Shown here one piece after another: positions 1-7,787 of a DNA stretch of 46,288 nt. Source of the stretch: Bryobacteraceae bacterium (GTDB taxonomy: Bacteria > Acidobacteriota > Terriglobia > Bryobacterales > Bryobacteraceae); NCBI GenBank assembly GCA_025980435.1, contig JAICXK010000008.1:1-46288 (forward strand), in the 5' to 3' direction. The notes below the pieces were generated by a model. The model searched no databases. It had not been told where the DNA came from and saw nothing but the letters and a program-made list of their open reading frames with translations. Each line of letters begins with the position of its first letter. The stretch's first letter is position 1. Position numbers and translations under genes: made by a program.

Positions 1-425
1 CGGCTTACGAGGACCGTCGCTTCCGATCCGCAGTGCGGGCAGGCAATTGTTTGCGCCTGCCGGGTGGCGGGTTGGATGCCGTTCGCCGGAATGAAAGGCT
101 GTGGCGGCGCGATCCCGTATTCGCGGAGACGCTCCTGGGCATCGCCAGAGAGCCAATCCGTGGTCCAGGCTGGCGACAATTTCGTTTCGAGCTGCAGCTT
201 CTCGACTCCATGAGCTTTCAAGCTGGAACGAATCTCGCCTGCGATCATCTCCATAGCCGGGCAGGCGGAGTACGTCGGGGTGATCGTGATGGTAATTTCC
301 TCTGCCTCAGCGCGCACGTCGCGAACGATTCCGAGATCGACAATCGAGAGCACGGTGAGCTCAGGGTCGGCGATTTCGCGCAGCCAGCCCCAGACTTCAT
401 CCGTGGAAGGCAGCGCGGCTACCAT
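1..425 (-). CDS. paaD: PaaD, phenylacetyl-CoA epoxidase assembly protein (3' end outside window)
   Basis: The protein runs off the left edge of the window with about 141 residues visible. It has the MIP18/DUF59 fold sequence typical of PaaD: an N-terminal DPELTVLSIVDLG segment, a T-P-T-Y-S-A-C-P motif near residue 50-57, and the start of a C-terminal zinc-ribbon-like CPHC segment. PaaD is needed for maturation of the PaaABC(E) ring epoxidase, probably in iron or iron-sulfur handling. Its ATG overlaps the end of paaC by 7 bp, so the two are probably translationally coupled. PaaE, the reductase, is not seen and may lie further downstream outside the window. Confidence 0.9.
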   Translation of the reverse strand, partial: MVAALPSTDEVWGWLREIADPELTVLSIVDLGIVRDVRAEAEEITITITPTYSACPAMEMIAGEIRSSLKAHGVEKLQLETKLSPAWTTDWLSGDAQERLREYGIAPPQPFIPANGIQPATRQAQTIACPHCGSEATVLVS

Positions 426-1171
426 TGCGCACCTGGATAGGCTCGCTGCAGAAACTGCATTTCAGCCAGAATGTACCCGAGATTTTCGGTGTGAACGCCT
501 TGCTTGCCGCCGCGCTGCATCCAGGTCTCGCCCGGCACGGAGAGGGTCGCTTCGCTCAACGTTTTCGTTACGTGCTGCAGCCACGGTTCGCGCAAATGTT
601 CCAGATTGGGGCCGGTACCGCGGTCGCGCAATTCGGTATCGGGCGCATCCATTTGAAACAGCTCTCCGGTGTACATCCAGAGATCGTCGAGAGCGCGCTG
701 CATGCGCTCATGACTCTCCGGAGTGCCATCTCCCAACCGGATCACCCAATCCGTACTTCGTTGGAGATGATAATCGACTTCTTTCGCGGCTTTTTCGGCG
801 ATCGCGGCGATCCGCTCATCGCGCGAGGTCCGAAGCTCGCGGAGCAGGAGGGAATACCAGAGGTCGAAATAGAACTGCCGCGCCATGGTAACGCCGAAAT
901 CGCCGTTGGGCTGTTCGACCAGAAGAACATTTTGAAACTCGCCGGCATCACGGAGATAGGCGAGCTGATCTTCGTCGCGGCCGCTGCCTTCCACTTCCGC
1001 CGCATAGCTGAGCCACAGCCGCGCATGTCCCAGCAGATCCAGCGCGACGTTCGTCAGCGCGATATCTTCTTCGAGCGCCGGACCGTGCCCGCACCATTCC
1101 GCGAGCCGCTGGCTTAGGATGAGGCAGTTGTCACCCAACCGCACGAGATAAGTAAACAGCGCTTGATTCAT
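419..1171 (-). CDS. paaC: PaaC, structural subunit of phenylacetyl-CoA 1,2-epoxidase
   Basis: A 250-residue ferritin-like protein of the PaaC family. Recognisable segments are LVRLGDNCLILSQRLAEWCG at the N-terminus, DIALTNVALDLLGHARLW around residues 36-53 and the YHLQRSTDWVIRLGDGTPESH block near residue 134-154. In known systems PaaC pairs with PaaA as the non-catalytic partner and stabilises the di-iron epoxidase acting on phenylacetyl-CoA. It starts 10 bp after paaB stops and overlaps paaD, in the canonical A-B-C-D order. Length matches the family. Confidence 0.95.
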   Translation of the reverse strand: MNQALFTYLVRLGDNCLILSQRLAEWCGHGPALEEDIALTNVALDLLGHARLWLSYAAEVEGSGRDEDQLAYLRDAGEFQNVLLVEQPNGDFGVTMARQFYFDLWYSLLLRELRTSRDERIAAIAEKAAKEVDYHLQRSTDWVIRLGDGTPESHERMQRALDDLWMYTGELFQMDAPDTELRDRGTGPNLEHLREPWLQHVTKTLSEATLSVPGETWMQRGGKQGVHTENLGYILAEMQFLQRAYPGAQW

Positions 1172-1181
1172 GGAGCAGGAT

Positions 1182-1517
1182 TCAAAGGTTCTTCACCTCG
1201 TCGGGCACCGGATAGAAACCGGGATACCGGTACACTTTGTTGTTTGCCGGCTCAAACAGGATTTCTTTCTCGCCGGGGCTGCTTGCCGTGATATCGGAAG
1301 ATCGTACGACCCAGATGCTCACGCCTTCATTCCGGCGGGTATAGACGTCGCGCGCGTTCTTCAATGCCATTTCGGCGTCGGGCGCGTGCAGGCTGCCGGC
1401 GTGCTTATGCGCCAGGCCGTTCTGGCTGCGGATGAAAATCTCCCAAAGCGGCCAATCGGTGGCGTGCCGGTCTTCCAGGCTGTCAGGCTGCTTCTCGAAT
1501 GGCTCGTTTTCGGGCAT
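1182..1517 (-). CDS. paaB: PaaB, small subunit of phenylacetyl-CoA 1,2-epoxidase
   Basis: About 111 residues from the chosen ATG at 1517. The core [29 protein letters not shown] and [13 protein letters not shown] strings are classic PaaB. A GTG at 1529 is a possible alternative start, but a GGAAGG-like ribosome site fits the ATG at 1517 better. The gene has about 15 extra N-terminal residues compared with the enterobacterial protein. The reading frame begins inside paaA, an overlap of 35 bp, which suggests coupled translation. PaaB bridges PaaAC dimers and is required for activity in known systems. Confidence 0.93.
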   Translation of the reverse strand: MPENEPFEKQPDSLEDRHATDWPLWEIFIRSQNGLAHKHAGSLHAPDAEMALKNARDVYTRRNEGVSIWVVRSSDITASSPGEKEILFEPANNKVYRYPGFYPVPDEVKNL

Positions 1518-2415
1518 ACGCCGCCGCACCTTCCCTCACCCAGGCGCCCGCTTCGTGCGCTTCCTTGCGCGTGCGCAAACGGTCACGGTTGCAAGGGCCG
1601 TTTCCTCGGATGACATTGTGAAATTCGTCCCAGTCGATCGCGCCGAAGTCGTAGTGGCCGCGCTCCGGATTCCATTTCAACTCGGGATCGGGAATCGTCA
1701 GGCCCAGATATTCAGCCTGAGGAGCGATTTGATCGATAAATTTCTGCCGCAGTTCGTCGTTCGAGAACAGTTTGATCTTCCACTGCAGCGATTGTGCGGA
1801 ATGCTTCGATTCCGCATCCGACGGCCCATGCATCATCACAGCCGGCCACCACCAGCGGTTCAGCGCGTCCTGCGCCATTGCCTTCTGCTCGGGCGTGCCG
1901 CGCGTGAGCGTGAACATAATGTCGAAGCCTTGCCGCTGATGGAAGTTCTCTTCTTTGCAGATGCGAATCATGCCGCGAGCATACGGTCCGTAGGAACAGC
2001 GGCAGAGCGGAATCTGATTAATGATCGCCGCGCCATCGACCAGCCAGCCGATCGCGCCCATATCGGCCCAGGTCAGAGTCGGGTAGTTGAAGACACTTGA
2101 ATACTTCGCTTTTCCGGCAAGCAGGTCTTCGATCATCTGGTCTCGCCTGATGCCCAGCGTCTCCGCCGCGCCGTAGAGATAAAGCCCATGCCCGGCCTCG
2201 TCCTGTACTTTGGCGAGTAAGATTGCTTTTCGCTTCAGCGTAGGAGCGCGCGTGATCCAGTTCCCTTCCGGCAACTGTCCGACGATCTCCGAATGCGCGT
2301 GCTGCGAGATCTGGCGAATGAGCGTTTTCCGGTATGCCTCGGGCATCCAGTCCTTCGGCTCGACCTTGATGCCCGCGTCGATCTTCTGTTGGAACTCGCG
2401 CTCTTCGGGAGTCAT
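1483..2415 (-). CDS. paaA: PaaA, catalytic di-iron subunit of phenylacetyl-CoA 1,2-epoxidase
   Basis: A 310-residue ferritin-like oxygenase subunit. Visible metal-ligand motifs are the Glu in [17 protein letters not shown] (about residue 43), the ExxH in [12 protein letters not shown] (about residue 72-76), and the second ExxH in [10 protein letters not shown] (about residue 155-158). PaaA uses O2 to form the ring-1,2-epoxide of phenylacetyl-CoA, the committing step of aerobic phenylacetate breakdown. A TAGGAGCG ribosome site precedes the ATG. The gene follows the fused E1 dehydrogenase gene after 33 bp, so the two are likely co-transcribed. Confidence 0.96.
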   Translation of the reverse strand: MTPEEREFQQKIDAGIKVEPKDWMPEAYRKTLIRQISQHAHSEIVGQLPEGNWITRAPTLKRKAILLAKVQDEAGHGLYLYGAAETLGIRRDQMIEDLLAGKAKYSSVFNYPTLTWADMGAIGWLVDGAAIINQIPLCRCSYGPYARGMIRICKEENFHQRQGFDIMFTLTRGTPEQKAMAQDALNRWWWPAVMMHGPSDAESKHSAQSLQWKIKLFSNDELRQKFIDQIAPQAEYLGLTIPDPELKWNPERGHYDFGAIDWDEFHNVIRGNGPCNRDRLRTRKEAHEAGAWVREGAAAYARKRAIREAA

Positions 2416-2448
2416 CGCTACGCTCCTAACTTCATTATCGAGTCAAAC

Positions 2449-4515
2449 TCAGACCGCAAGCAGTTCCTCCATGCGCGCGGCAATCGTATCGACACCGGGA
2501 AGCACGGCGGAAAGTAGATGCACGCTATAAGGTAGCGGCACGTCGGGTACAGCGATGCGTTCCACCGGGGCGTCGAGATCGAAGAAGCACTCGCGTGCGA
2601 CCGTAGCTGCAATCTCCGCGCCGAATCCGCCGGTCAAAGTGTCTTCGTGGACAATCAGGCAGCGCCCAGTCTTGCGCACGGAGTTCAGCACGGCGTCCCG
2701 ATCCCACGGAACGATCGTTCGCAAGTCCATCACCTCGATGGAGGATTGAGCCTGCTTGCTCGCGAGAAGGCAGCGTTCCACCATCGCCGCCCAGGTCACA
2801 ACGGTCAGCTTGCCGCCTTCCTGTACGATTTTTGCTAGACCCAGCGGCAGAGTAAATTCGTCGCCGGGATAAGGCCGGCGCGCCCAGGATGCATCGAGCA
2901 GCGCACGGTGCTCAAAAAAGATGCTCGGGTTTGGGCTGCGCAATGCGGTGCGGAGCAAGCCTGCCGCGTCTTCCGCGTTGGAAGGCATGATCACTTGCCA
3001 GCCGGGCGCGTGCGCAAAACGGACTTCATTCGAAACGCTGTGCCAGGGATCGCCGCACTTGGAAAATCCGCCCGGCATACGAACCACAATGGGCGCGGAG
3101 AATTTGTTCGCCGTACGCCAGCGCATAGTGCCGCAATCGTTAAGCTGCTCGGTCGCGGGCTCAGCGTATTTCCGGAACTGAATTTCAGCAACGGGCCGCA
3201 GACCTGCGAGCGCTATCCCAACCGCATTGCCGATGATGCCCTCTTCCGAGAGGCTGGTATCGAATACGCGATCCTGGCCGAACTCTTTCTGCAGGCCGAG
3301 GGTTGCGGCATGGACGCCGCCCTTCGGGCCGACATCTTCGCCGAAGACCAGCGCCTTCGAGTTAATCCTCAGTTCATGCTGAAGCGTCCGGCGAATGGCG
3401 TCCAGCATGTTGATTCGCGCCGGCTCCGGCGTGAAGGTCCCGGCTTCGCCGCGGCATTCGGAAAACACATACTGCAGGGCTCGCGAGGAATCCGGTTGCG
3501 GACGCGCGAGTGCGGCTTCCAGAGCCGTTTGCACGTCTTCGCCGGCGGCGCGCTCGAGCGCCTGCCATTCGCTCTCAGAGAAGAACGCCGGTACCAGATA
3601 TCGCTGCAACGCGATCAGCGGATCGTTCGCGCGCTCGGCCGCAACCAGTTCGGCTGGTTTATACGCCTGGGTGTCCTGGCCGGAATGACCGCTCAGCCGC
3701 GGAACGGTCAACCGGAGCAGCGTGGGGCCATTTCCGGATCTGACAATTGCAACCGCTTCATACACTGCGCGCGCCGCATCGGCCGGATCGCAGCCGTCCG
3801 CCTCCAAGATCTGCAGGCTTTCGAACGAGCGCAGATTGGCGGCGATGTTTCCGCCGGGTGTCTGGAGAACGGATGGGACGGAGATGCTGTAGCCGTTGTC
3901 CTCGATGAAGAACAGCATCGGAAGGCGCAGAGTCGTCGCGGTATTCAGCGCCGACCAGAAGCCGTTCGTTGCGACCGATCCATCGCCGCCCATCACCACC
4001 GCAATCGATTCGCGATATGCTTCATCGCCGAGCGTGGCGCGATAGTACTGAATGGCGCGCGCCCATCCTGCTGTTACGGTGTACTGCGTTCCCACTCCGC
4101 CGGACATCGGCAACACGGTGGCGTTCTCCTTCCGCGGCAGGTTGAAGACGACTCCTATGTCACGACCGTCGCTGATGCCGCCGGCCCGGGCCATTCCGCT
4201 TGCCAGCGCATCTTCGGCGCTCAGGCCCAGCCTGAGCAGCAGCGGCCGTGAACGGTAATAGGCGCCGACACCATCGTGCGGGTTGGTCAGAAGGCAGCCG
4301 AGCAGAATCTGGCCCAGCTCATGACCGCGCGCCGAGAATTGATACAGGATCTCCCGCTCGGGAAACAGCTTGCTTTCTTCAAGCTGATCGAGCGCCCTCG
4401 ACAGGAGGAACACCTTTGCAACTTGCGGCCAGTCAAAATGCGAATCCAGCAGCGGAGCGGCAGCGCGCTCCAGGGCAAAATCAAGCGTCCCGGGTCTTCG
4501 GGCGAAAGAACTCAT
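2449..4515 (-). CDS. Fused E1 alpha/beta 2-oxoacid dehydrogenase (branched-chain or aryl-pyruvate type)
   Basis: A single 688-residue chain holds both halves of a thiamine-diphosphate dehydrogenase. Residues about 30-350 are the E1 alpha domain with the TPP motif GDGS at 177-180 and its closing Asn in F-I-E-D-N near residue 207. Residues about 367-688 are the E1 beta domain (INMLDAIRRTL, FGEDVG, SLSEEGIIGNAVG, RMPGG). Such enzymes decarboxylate 2-oxoacids and pass the acyl group to a lipoyl E2 that makes acyl-CoA. No E2 or E3 gene is in the window. Placement between an aminotransferase and paaABCD suggests phenylpyruvate to phenylacetyl-CoA; branched-chain oxoacids are the alternative. Fused E1 forms are known in other bacteria. 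Confidence 0.88.
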   Translation of the reverse strand: MSSFARRPGTLDFALERAAAPLLDSHFDWPQVAKVFLLSRALDQLEESKLFPEREILYQFSARGHELGQILLGCLLTNPHDGVGAYYRSRPLLLRLGLSAEDALASGMARAGGISDGRDIGVVFNLPRKENATVLPMSGGVGTQYTVTAGWARAIQYYRATLGDEAYRESIAVVMGGDGSVATNGFWSALNTATTLRLPMLFFIEDNGYSISVPSVLQTPGGNIAANLRSFESLQILEADGCDPADAARAVYEAVAIVRSGNGPTLLRLTVPRLSGHSGQDTQAYKPAELVAAERANDPLIALQRYLVPAFFSESEWQALERAAGEDVQTALEAALARPQPDSSRALQYVFSECRGEAGTFTPEPARINMLDAIRRTLQHELRINSKALVFGEDVGPKGGVHAATLGLQKEFGQDRVFDTSLSEEGIIGNAVGIALAGLRPVAEIQFRKYAEPATEQLNDCGTMRWRTANKFSAPIVVRMPGGFSKCGDPWHSVSNEVRFAHAPGWQVIMPSNAEDAAGLLRTALRSPNPSIFFEHRALLDASWARRPYPGDEFTLPLGLAKIVQEGGKLTVVTWAAMVERCLLASKQAQSSIEVMDLRTIVPWDRDAVLNSVRKTGRCLIVHEDTLTGGFGAEIAATVARECFFDLDAPVERIAVPDVPLPYSVHLLSAVLPGVDTIAARMEELLAV

Positions 4516-4537
4516 GCGCGATAACCAACGAGTAAGT

Positions 4538-5503
4538 TTAGGCAGTCTTCTCGATTATGGCGCTGCCGTAAACCGGCCATAGCCACTCTTTATATCCCGG
4601 CATCCGTCCGTGAGTCGCATCCGCATACAAGCGGTCAATCTTATCGGTAATGGGTCCGATCTCCCCTTTTCCGACGGGCCGATGATCGATCTCGACGATG
4701 GGAGCAACTTCGGCCGCCGTGCCGGTAAAGAAGACCTCATCGCAGCCGTAGAGTTCGCTCCGATCAATGGAACGCTCGACAACCTCCAGATGCAGTTCCT
4801 TGCCGGCAAGCTCCATCACGGTCGCGCGCGTGATGCCTTCGAGGATGTTGTCGGTAACCGGCGGGGTAATCAGCTTATGATTCCGAACCATAAAGAGGTT
4901 GCAGGTCGCGCCCTCGGCGACATGGCCGGATTCGGTGAGGAAGATAGCTTCGTCGTGGCCGTTCCGGTGTGCTTCGTCCGTGGCGAGAACGCTGTTGACG
5001 TAAGCGCCGCATATCTTCGCGCGGCCGGGAATGGCGTTATCCTCTACGCGACGCCAGGAAACGACGCCGGCCTTTAGTCCCCGCTTCTCGCTGAAGTAAT
5101 GCCCGAAGGGCAGCACGATGATGGCGTGGGCGTCGTTATCGTCCGCGTGAACGCCGATGCGCTCGGAGGATTTATACGCAATCGGCCGTGCGTACACATC
5201 CGAATGAAAACCGTTCTTGCGGCACAGGTCCGCCGTGATGTCGCACAGTTCGGACGGAGACGCCGGGACGTGAATGCGAAGAATGCCGCAGTTCTGCTTC
5301 CAGCGTTCGTAATGATCGAGAGCGCGGACCAGAAACAGTTCCCGCTGCTTGTCTTCGTAATAGCCGCGAATGCCCTCAAAAACGCCCGTGCCGTAGTGCA
5401 GAGCGTGGGTGAGGATGTTGACGTTCGCCTCCGCCAGGCGAACAAACCTGTTCTGGAACCAAACGATGATGTTTGGGTCAGGCATTGTTGAAGCTCGTGC
5501 CAT
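4538..5503 (-). CDS. ilvE: Branched-chain amino acid aminotransferase (IlvE-type, PLP fold class IV)
   Basis: A 321-residue class IV aminotransferase. The PLP lysine is Lys163 in PGRAKICGAYVNS, and the HALHYGTGVFEGIRGY block (about 33-48) and EGATCNLF block are typical of BCAT. It swaps amino groups between 2-oxoglutarate and Leu/Ile/Val, and many members also accept Phe. The start at 5503 is well supported by an AGGAGG site five bases upstream; an internal Met7 is possible but unneeded. It leads the probable operon ilvE, E1, paaABCD, with only 22 bp to the next gene, so a role in aromatic or branched-chain amino acid catabolism is as likely as biosynthesis. Confidence 0.93.
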   Translation of the reverse strand: MARASTMPDPNIIVWFQNRFVRLAEANVNILTHALHYGTGVFEGIRGYYEDKQRELFLVRALDHYERWKQNCGILRIHVPASPSELCDITADLCRKNGFHSDVYARPIAYKSSERIGVHADDNDAHAIIVLPFGHYFSEKRGLKAGVVSWRRVEDNAIPGRAKICGAYVNSVLATDEAHRNGHDEAIFLTESGHVAEGATCNLFMVRNHKLITPPVTDNILEGITRATVMELAGKELHLEVVERSIDRSELYGCDEVFFTGTAAEVAPIVEIDHRPVGKGEIGPITDKIDRLYADATHGRMPGYKEWLWPVYGSAIIEKTA

Positions 5504-5532
5504 TCCTGCCTCCTATTTGATTGTACTTCTTT

Positions 5533-5556
5533 TAGCACCACCATTACGTGGTGCTA
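5533..5556. promoter_or_regulatory. Perfect 24-bp inverted repeat between divergent genes
   Basis: TAGCACCAC, six bases, GTGGTGCTA: nine-base arms with no mismatch. It lies 30-53 bases upstream of the ilvE start, in the 106-bp gap shared with the divergent glycosidase/FGE-like gene. It could be an operator for a dimeric repressor of the ilvE-E1-paa operon, or an RNA hairpin in the ilvE leader. There is no clear U-tract typical of a terminator. The repeat is seen; the role is inferred. Confidence 0.6.
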
Positions 5557-5583
5557 TCTGGCATGGGCGTATTCTTCCCGGTG

Positions 5584-5602
5584 CTGTGATATATGTTCAC
5601 AG
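5584..5602. promoter_or_regulatory. CRP/FNR-like palindrome, CTGTGA-N7-TCACAG
   Basis: Six-base perfect arms CTGTGA and TCACAG are separated by seven bases, ending 7 bases before the ATG at 5610. The half-sites equal the CRP consensus, but CRP sites use a six-base spacer, so this is either a different regulator or chance. Its position over the 5' leader of the plus-strand gene would suit repression. Confidence 0.3.
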
Positions 5603-5609
5603 GAACAAA

Positions 5610-7787
5610 ATGATCTGCTTAGGGCCCCGCGTTCTGCTTACCGTAGTGGCCGCGTCCTCGCTCGCCTTCTCACAAGACACACACTACCCGCCGAAGAATC
5701 AATTGATCCCCGGTCCGGATTGCCTGGCGCTTCAGGGTTTATCGCACGGCGGCTATACACCATGCACTCCAGCCGAACATCAGGCATGGCTGCAGGACGT
5801 AACGCACTGGCGCTTTGAGCGGAAGATCCGCATCGGCTATAACGGCTGGCGATACGCGCAGCCCGCCTTTAAGTGGACCGAAAGCAGCTTCATCCAACCG
5901 CAGATGATGGTTCAGGATCGCTACTTCTACGATCCGGTAACGCGTAAATACACCGTAGATCGCTACCTGGACGACCTGGCGAAACGCTACGGAGGAATCG
6001 ACGCGGTTCTGATCTGGCCGACCTACCCGAACATGGGGATCGATAACCGCAATCAACACGACATGATTCGCGCGATGCCGGGCGGCATTCAGGGTGTCAA
6101 GCAGATGATCGCGGATTTTCACCGCCGCGGTGTACGGGTGCTCTTTCCGATGATGATGTGGGATCTGGGCACGCGCGATCCTGGCCAGCCCTGGCCGCAG
6201 GCGATCGCCGAACTCATGAAAGAGATTGGGGCCGATGGAATCAACGGCGATACGCAGGATGGTGTGCCGCTGGCGTTCTCGGAAGCCGCCGAGAAGATCG
6301 GGCATCCGCTGGCGTTCGAGCCCGAAGGCAGTCCCTCCGATGAGGCGCTTGCATGGAACGTCATGACCTGGGGTCAATATGGCGGGCAATTTCACTTTGT
6401 GCCCGGCGTGGACCGGTTCCGGTGGCTGGAACCGCGCCACATGGTCAATATTTCGGACCGCTGGAATCGAAGCAAGACGGATGACCTGCAATACGCGTTC
6501 TTCAACGGAGAAGGCTGGGAGAGCTGGGAGAACATCTGGGGCATTTGGAACGGCATCACGCCACGAGATGGCGAGGCAACCCGAAGGATGGCGGCGCTCG
6601 AACGCGGGATTGCGCGATTCCTTATCAGTAAAGACTGGGAGCCCTTTTATCCGATGAGCCGGTATGGCGTCTACGCGAGCCGCTGGCCCGAGGGAGATCA
6701 GACGGTGTGGACCATCGTGAATCGAAATGAATTCGACGTCGATGGCCGGCAAATGTCCGTTCCTTTCGCGAACGGGCTCCGCTATTTCGATCTCTATCAC
6801 GGAACCGAGCTGAAGCCGGAGATCGAGGGCAATGGAGCCGTACTCTCGTTTGCTTTGGAAGCGCACGCCTTCGGCGCGATTCTTGCTACACATGGCGAAC
6901 CGGATTCGGATATGCAGAAGCTTATGACCGCGATGCGAGACATGACAGCTTCGCCGCTTGCAAGTTACTCGAACGATTGGAAGACTCTGCCGCAGAAGAT
7001 CGTTGTGATTCAGCCGAGTAAGTCCGCGCACTCCGCTCCGAAAGGCATGGTACGAATCCCAGGCGGGGATTACGTCTTCAAAGTAGAGGGAATTGAGATC
7101 GAAGGGTTCGACGATATCGGCGTCGATGTGCAATATCCCTGGGAAAACATGCCGCGCCGCTTTCACGAACATCGGATGCAAGTCAAGCCGTTTTATATGG
7201 ACAGGTATCCGGTTACCAACGCGGAATTCAAAAAGTTTCTGGACGCGTCCCGCTATCGCCCCGCCGACGATCTCAATTTCCTGCGTGATTGGAAGAACGG
7301 AATCTATCCGAATGGGTGGGCAAACAAGCCGGTGACGTGGGTGTCGCTCGACGATGCGCGCGCCTATGCACAATGGGCTGGAAAGCGGCTTCCGCACGAG
7401 TGGGAATGGCAGCTTGCCGCGCAAGGGCTGGATGGCCGCGCGTACCCCTGGGGCAACGATTGGCGGGGCTCCGCGGTTCCTGCACCCGACCGCGGACGAA
7501 CCCTGCGCGCACCCGATGATGTGATGGCGCATCCTGAAGGCGCTAGCCCCTTCGGCGTGATGGACATGATAGGCAACGTGTGGCAATGGACCGACGAATA
7601 CGTGGATGAACACACCCGCGCCGGGATTCTTCGCGGCGGAAGTTATTACCAGCCGCAAGGCTCTATCTGGTATTTCCCGCAAGCGTACCGGAATAACCAG
7701 CACGGCAAGCTGCTGCTGATGGCGCCGAGTTACGATCGCGCGGGCACGCTGGGATTCCGCTGCGTGGTGGATGCCGCACTACCGTGA
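5610..7787 (+). CDS. Secreted TIM-barrel glycosidase-like protein fused to an FGE/SUMF-like domain
   Basis: 725 residues from the ATG at 5610, chosen because a Sec signal peptide (ICLGPRVLLTVVAASSLAFSQ) follows at once and AGGAAC lies just upstream. Residues about 60-400 look like a glycoside-hydrolase TIM barrel (YLDDLAKRYGGIDAVLIWPT, RRGVRVLFPMMMWD, GADGINGDTQDG, AFEPEG), with Asp and Glu at barrel-strand ends as candidate acids. Residues about 480-720 form a formylglycine-generating-enzyme-like fold (GMVRIPGGDYVF, PVTNAEFKKF, RLPHEWEWQLAAQG, GNVWQWTDEY, LRGGSYY, LGFRC). The catalytic cysteine pair of true FGE, normally soon after GGSY, is absent, so this part probably binds sugar or plays a structural role. 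The stop overlaps the convergent phosphoesterase gene by 9 bp. Substrate unknown. Confidence 0.8.
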   Translation: MICLGPRVLLTVVAASSLAFSQDTHYPPKNQLIPGPDCLALQGLSHGGYTPCTPAEHQAWLQDVTHWRFERKIRIGYNGWRYAQPAFKWTESSFIQPQMMVQDRYFYDPVTRKYTVDRYLDDLAKRYGGIDAVLIWPTYPNMGIDNRNQHDMIRAMPGGIQGVKQMIADFHRRGVRVLFPMMMWDLGTRDPGQPWPQAIAELMKEIGADGINGDTQDGVPLAFSEAAEKIGHPLAFEPEGSPSDEALAWNVMTWGQYGGQFHFVPGVDRFRWLEPRHMVNISDRWNRSKTDDLQYAFFNGEGWESWENIWGIWNGITPRDGEATRRMAALERGIARFLISKDWEPFYPMSRYGVYASRWPEGDQTVWTIVNRNEFDVDGRQMSVPFANGLRYFDLYHGTELKPEIEGNGAVLSFALEAHAFGAILATHGEPDSDMQKLMTAMRDMTASPLASYSNDWKTLPQKIVVIQPSKSAHSAPKGMVRIPGGDYVFKVEGIEIEGFDDIGVDVQYPWENMPRRFHEHRMQVKPFYMDRYPVTNAEFKKFLDASRYRPADDLNFLRDWKNGIYPNGWANKPVTWVSLDDARAYAQWAGKRLPHEWEWQLAAQGLDGRAYPWGNDWRGSAVPAPDRGRTLRAPDDVMAHPEGASPFGVMDMIGNVWQWTDEYVDEHTRAGILRGGSYYQPQGSIWYFPQAYRNNQHGKLLLMAPSYDRAGTLGFRCVVDAALP

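Noticed and set aside
5074-5544. 156-codon minus frame overlapping the ilvE start (begins MVVLKEVQSNRRQEW)
   Set aside because: It is an out-of-frame overlap of the well-supported ilvE gene and has no family likeness.
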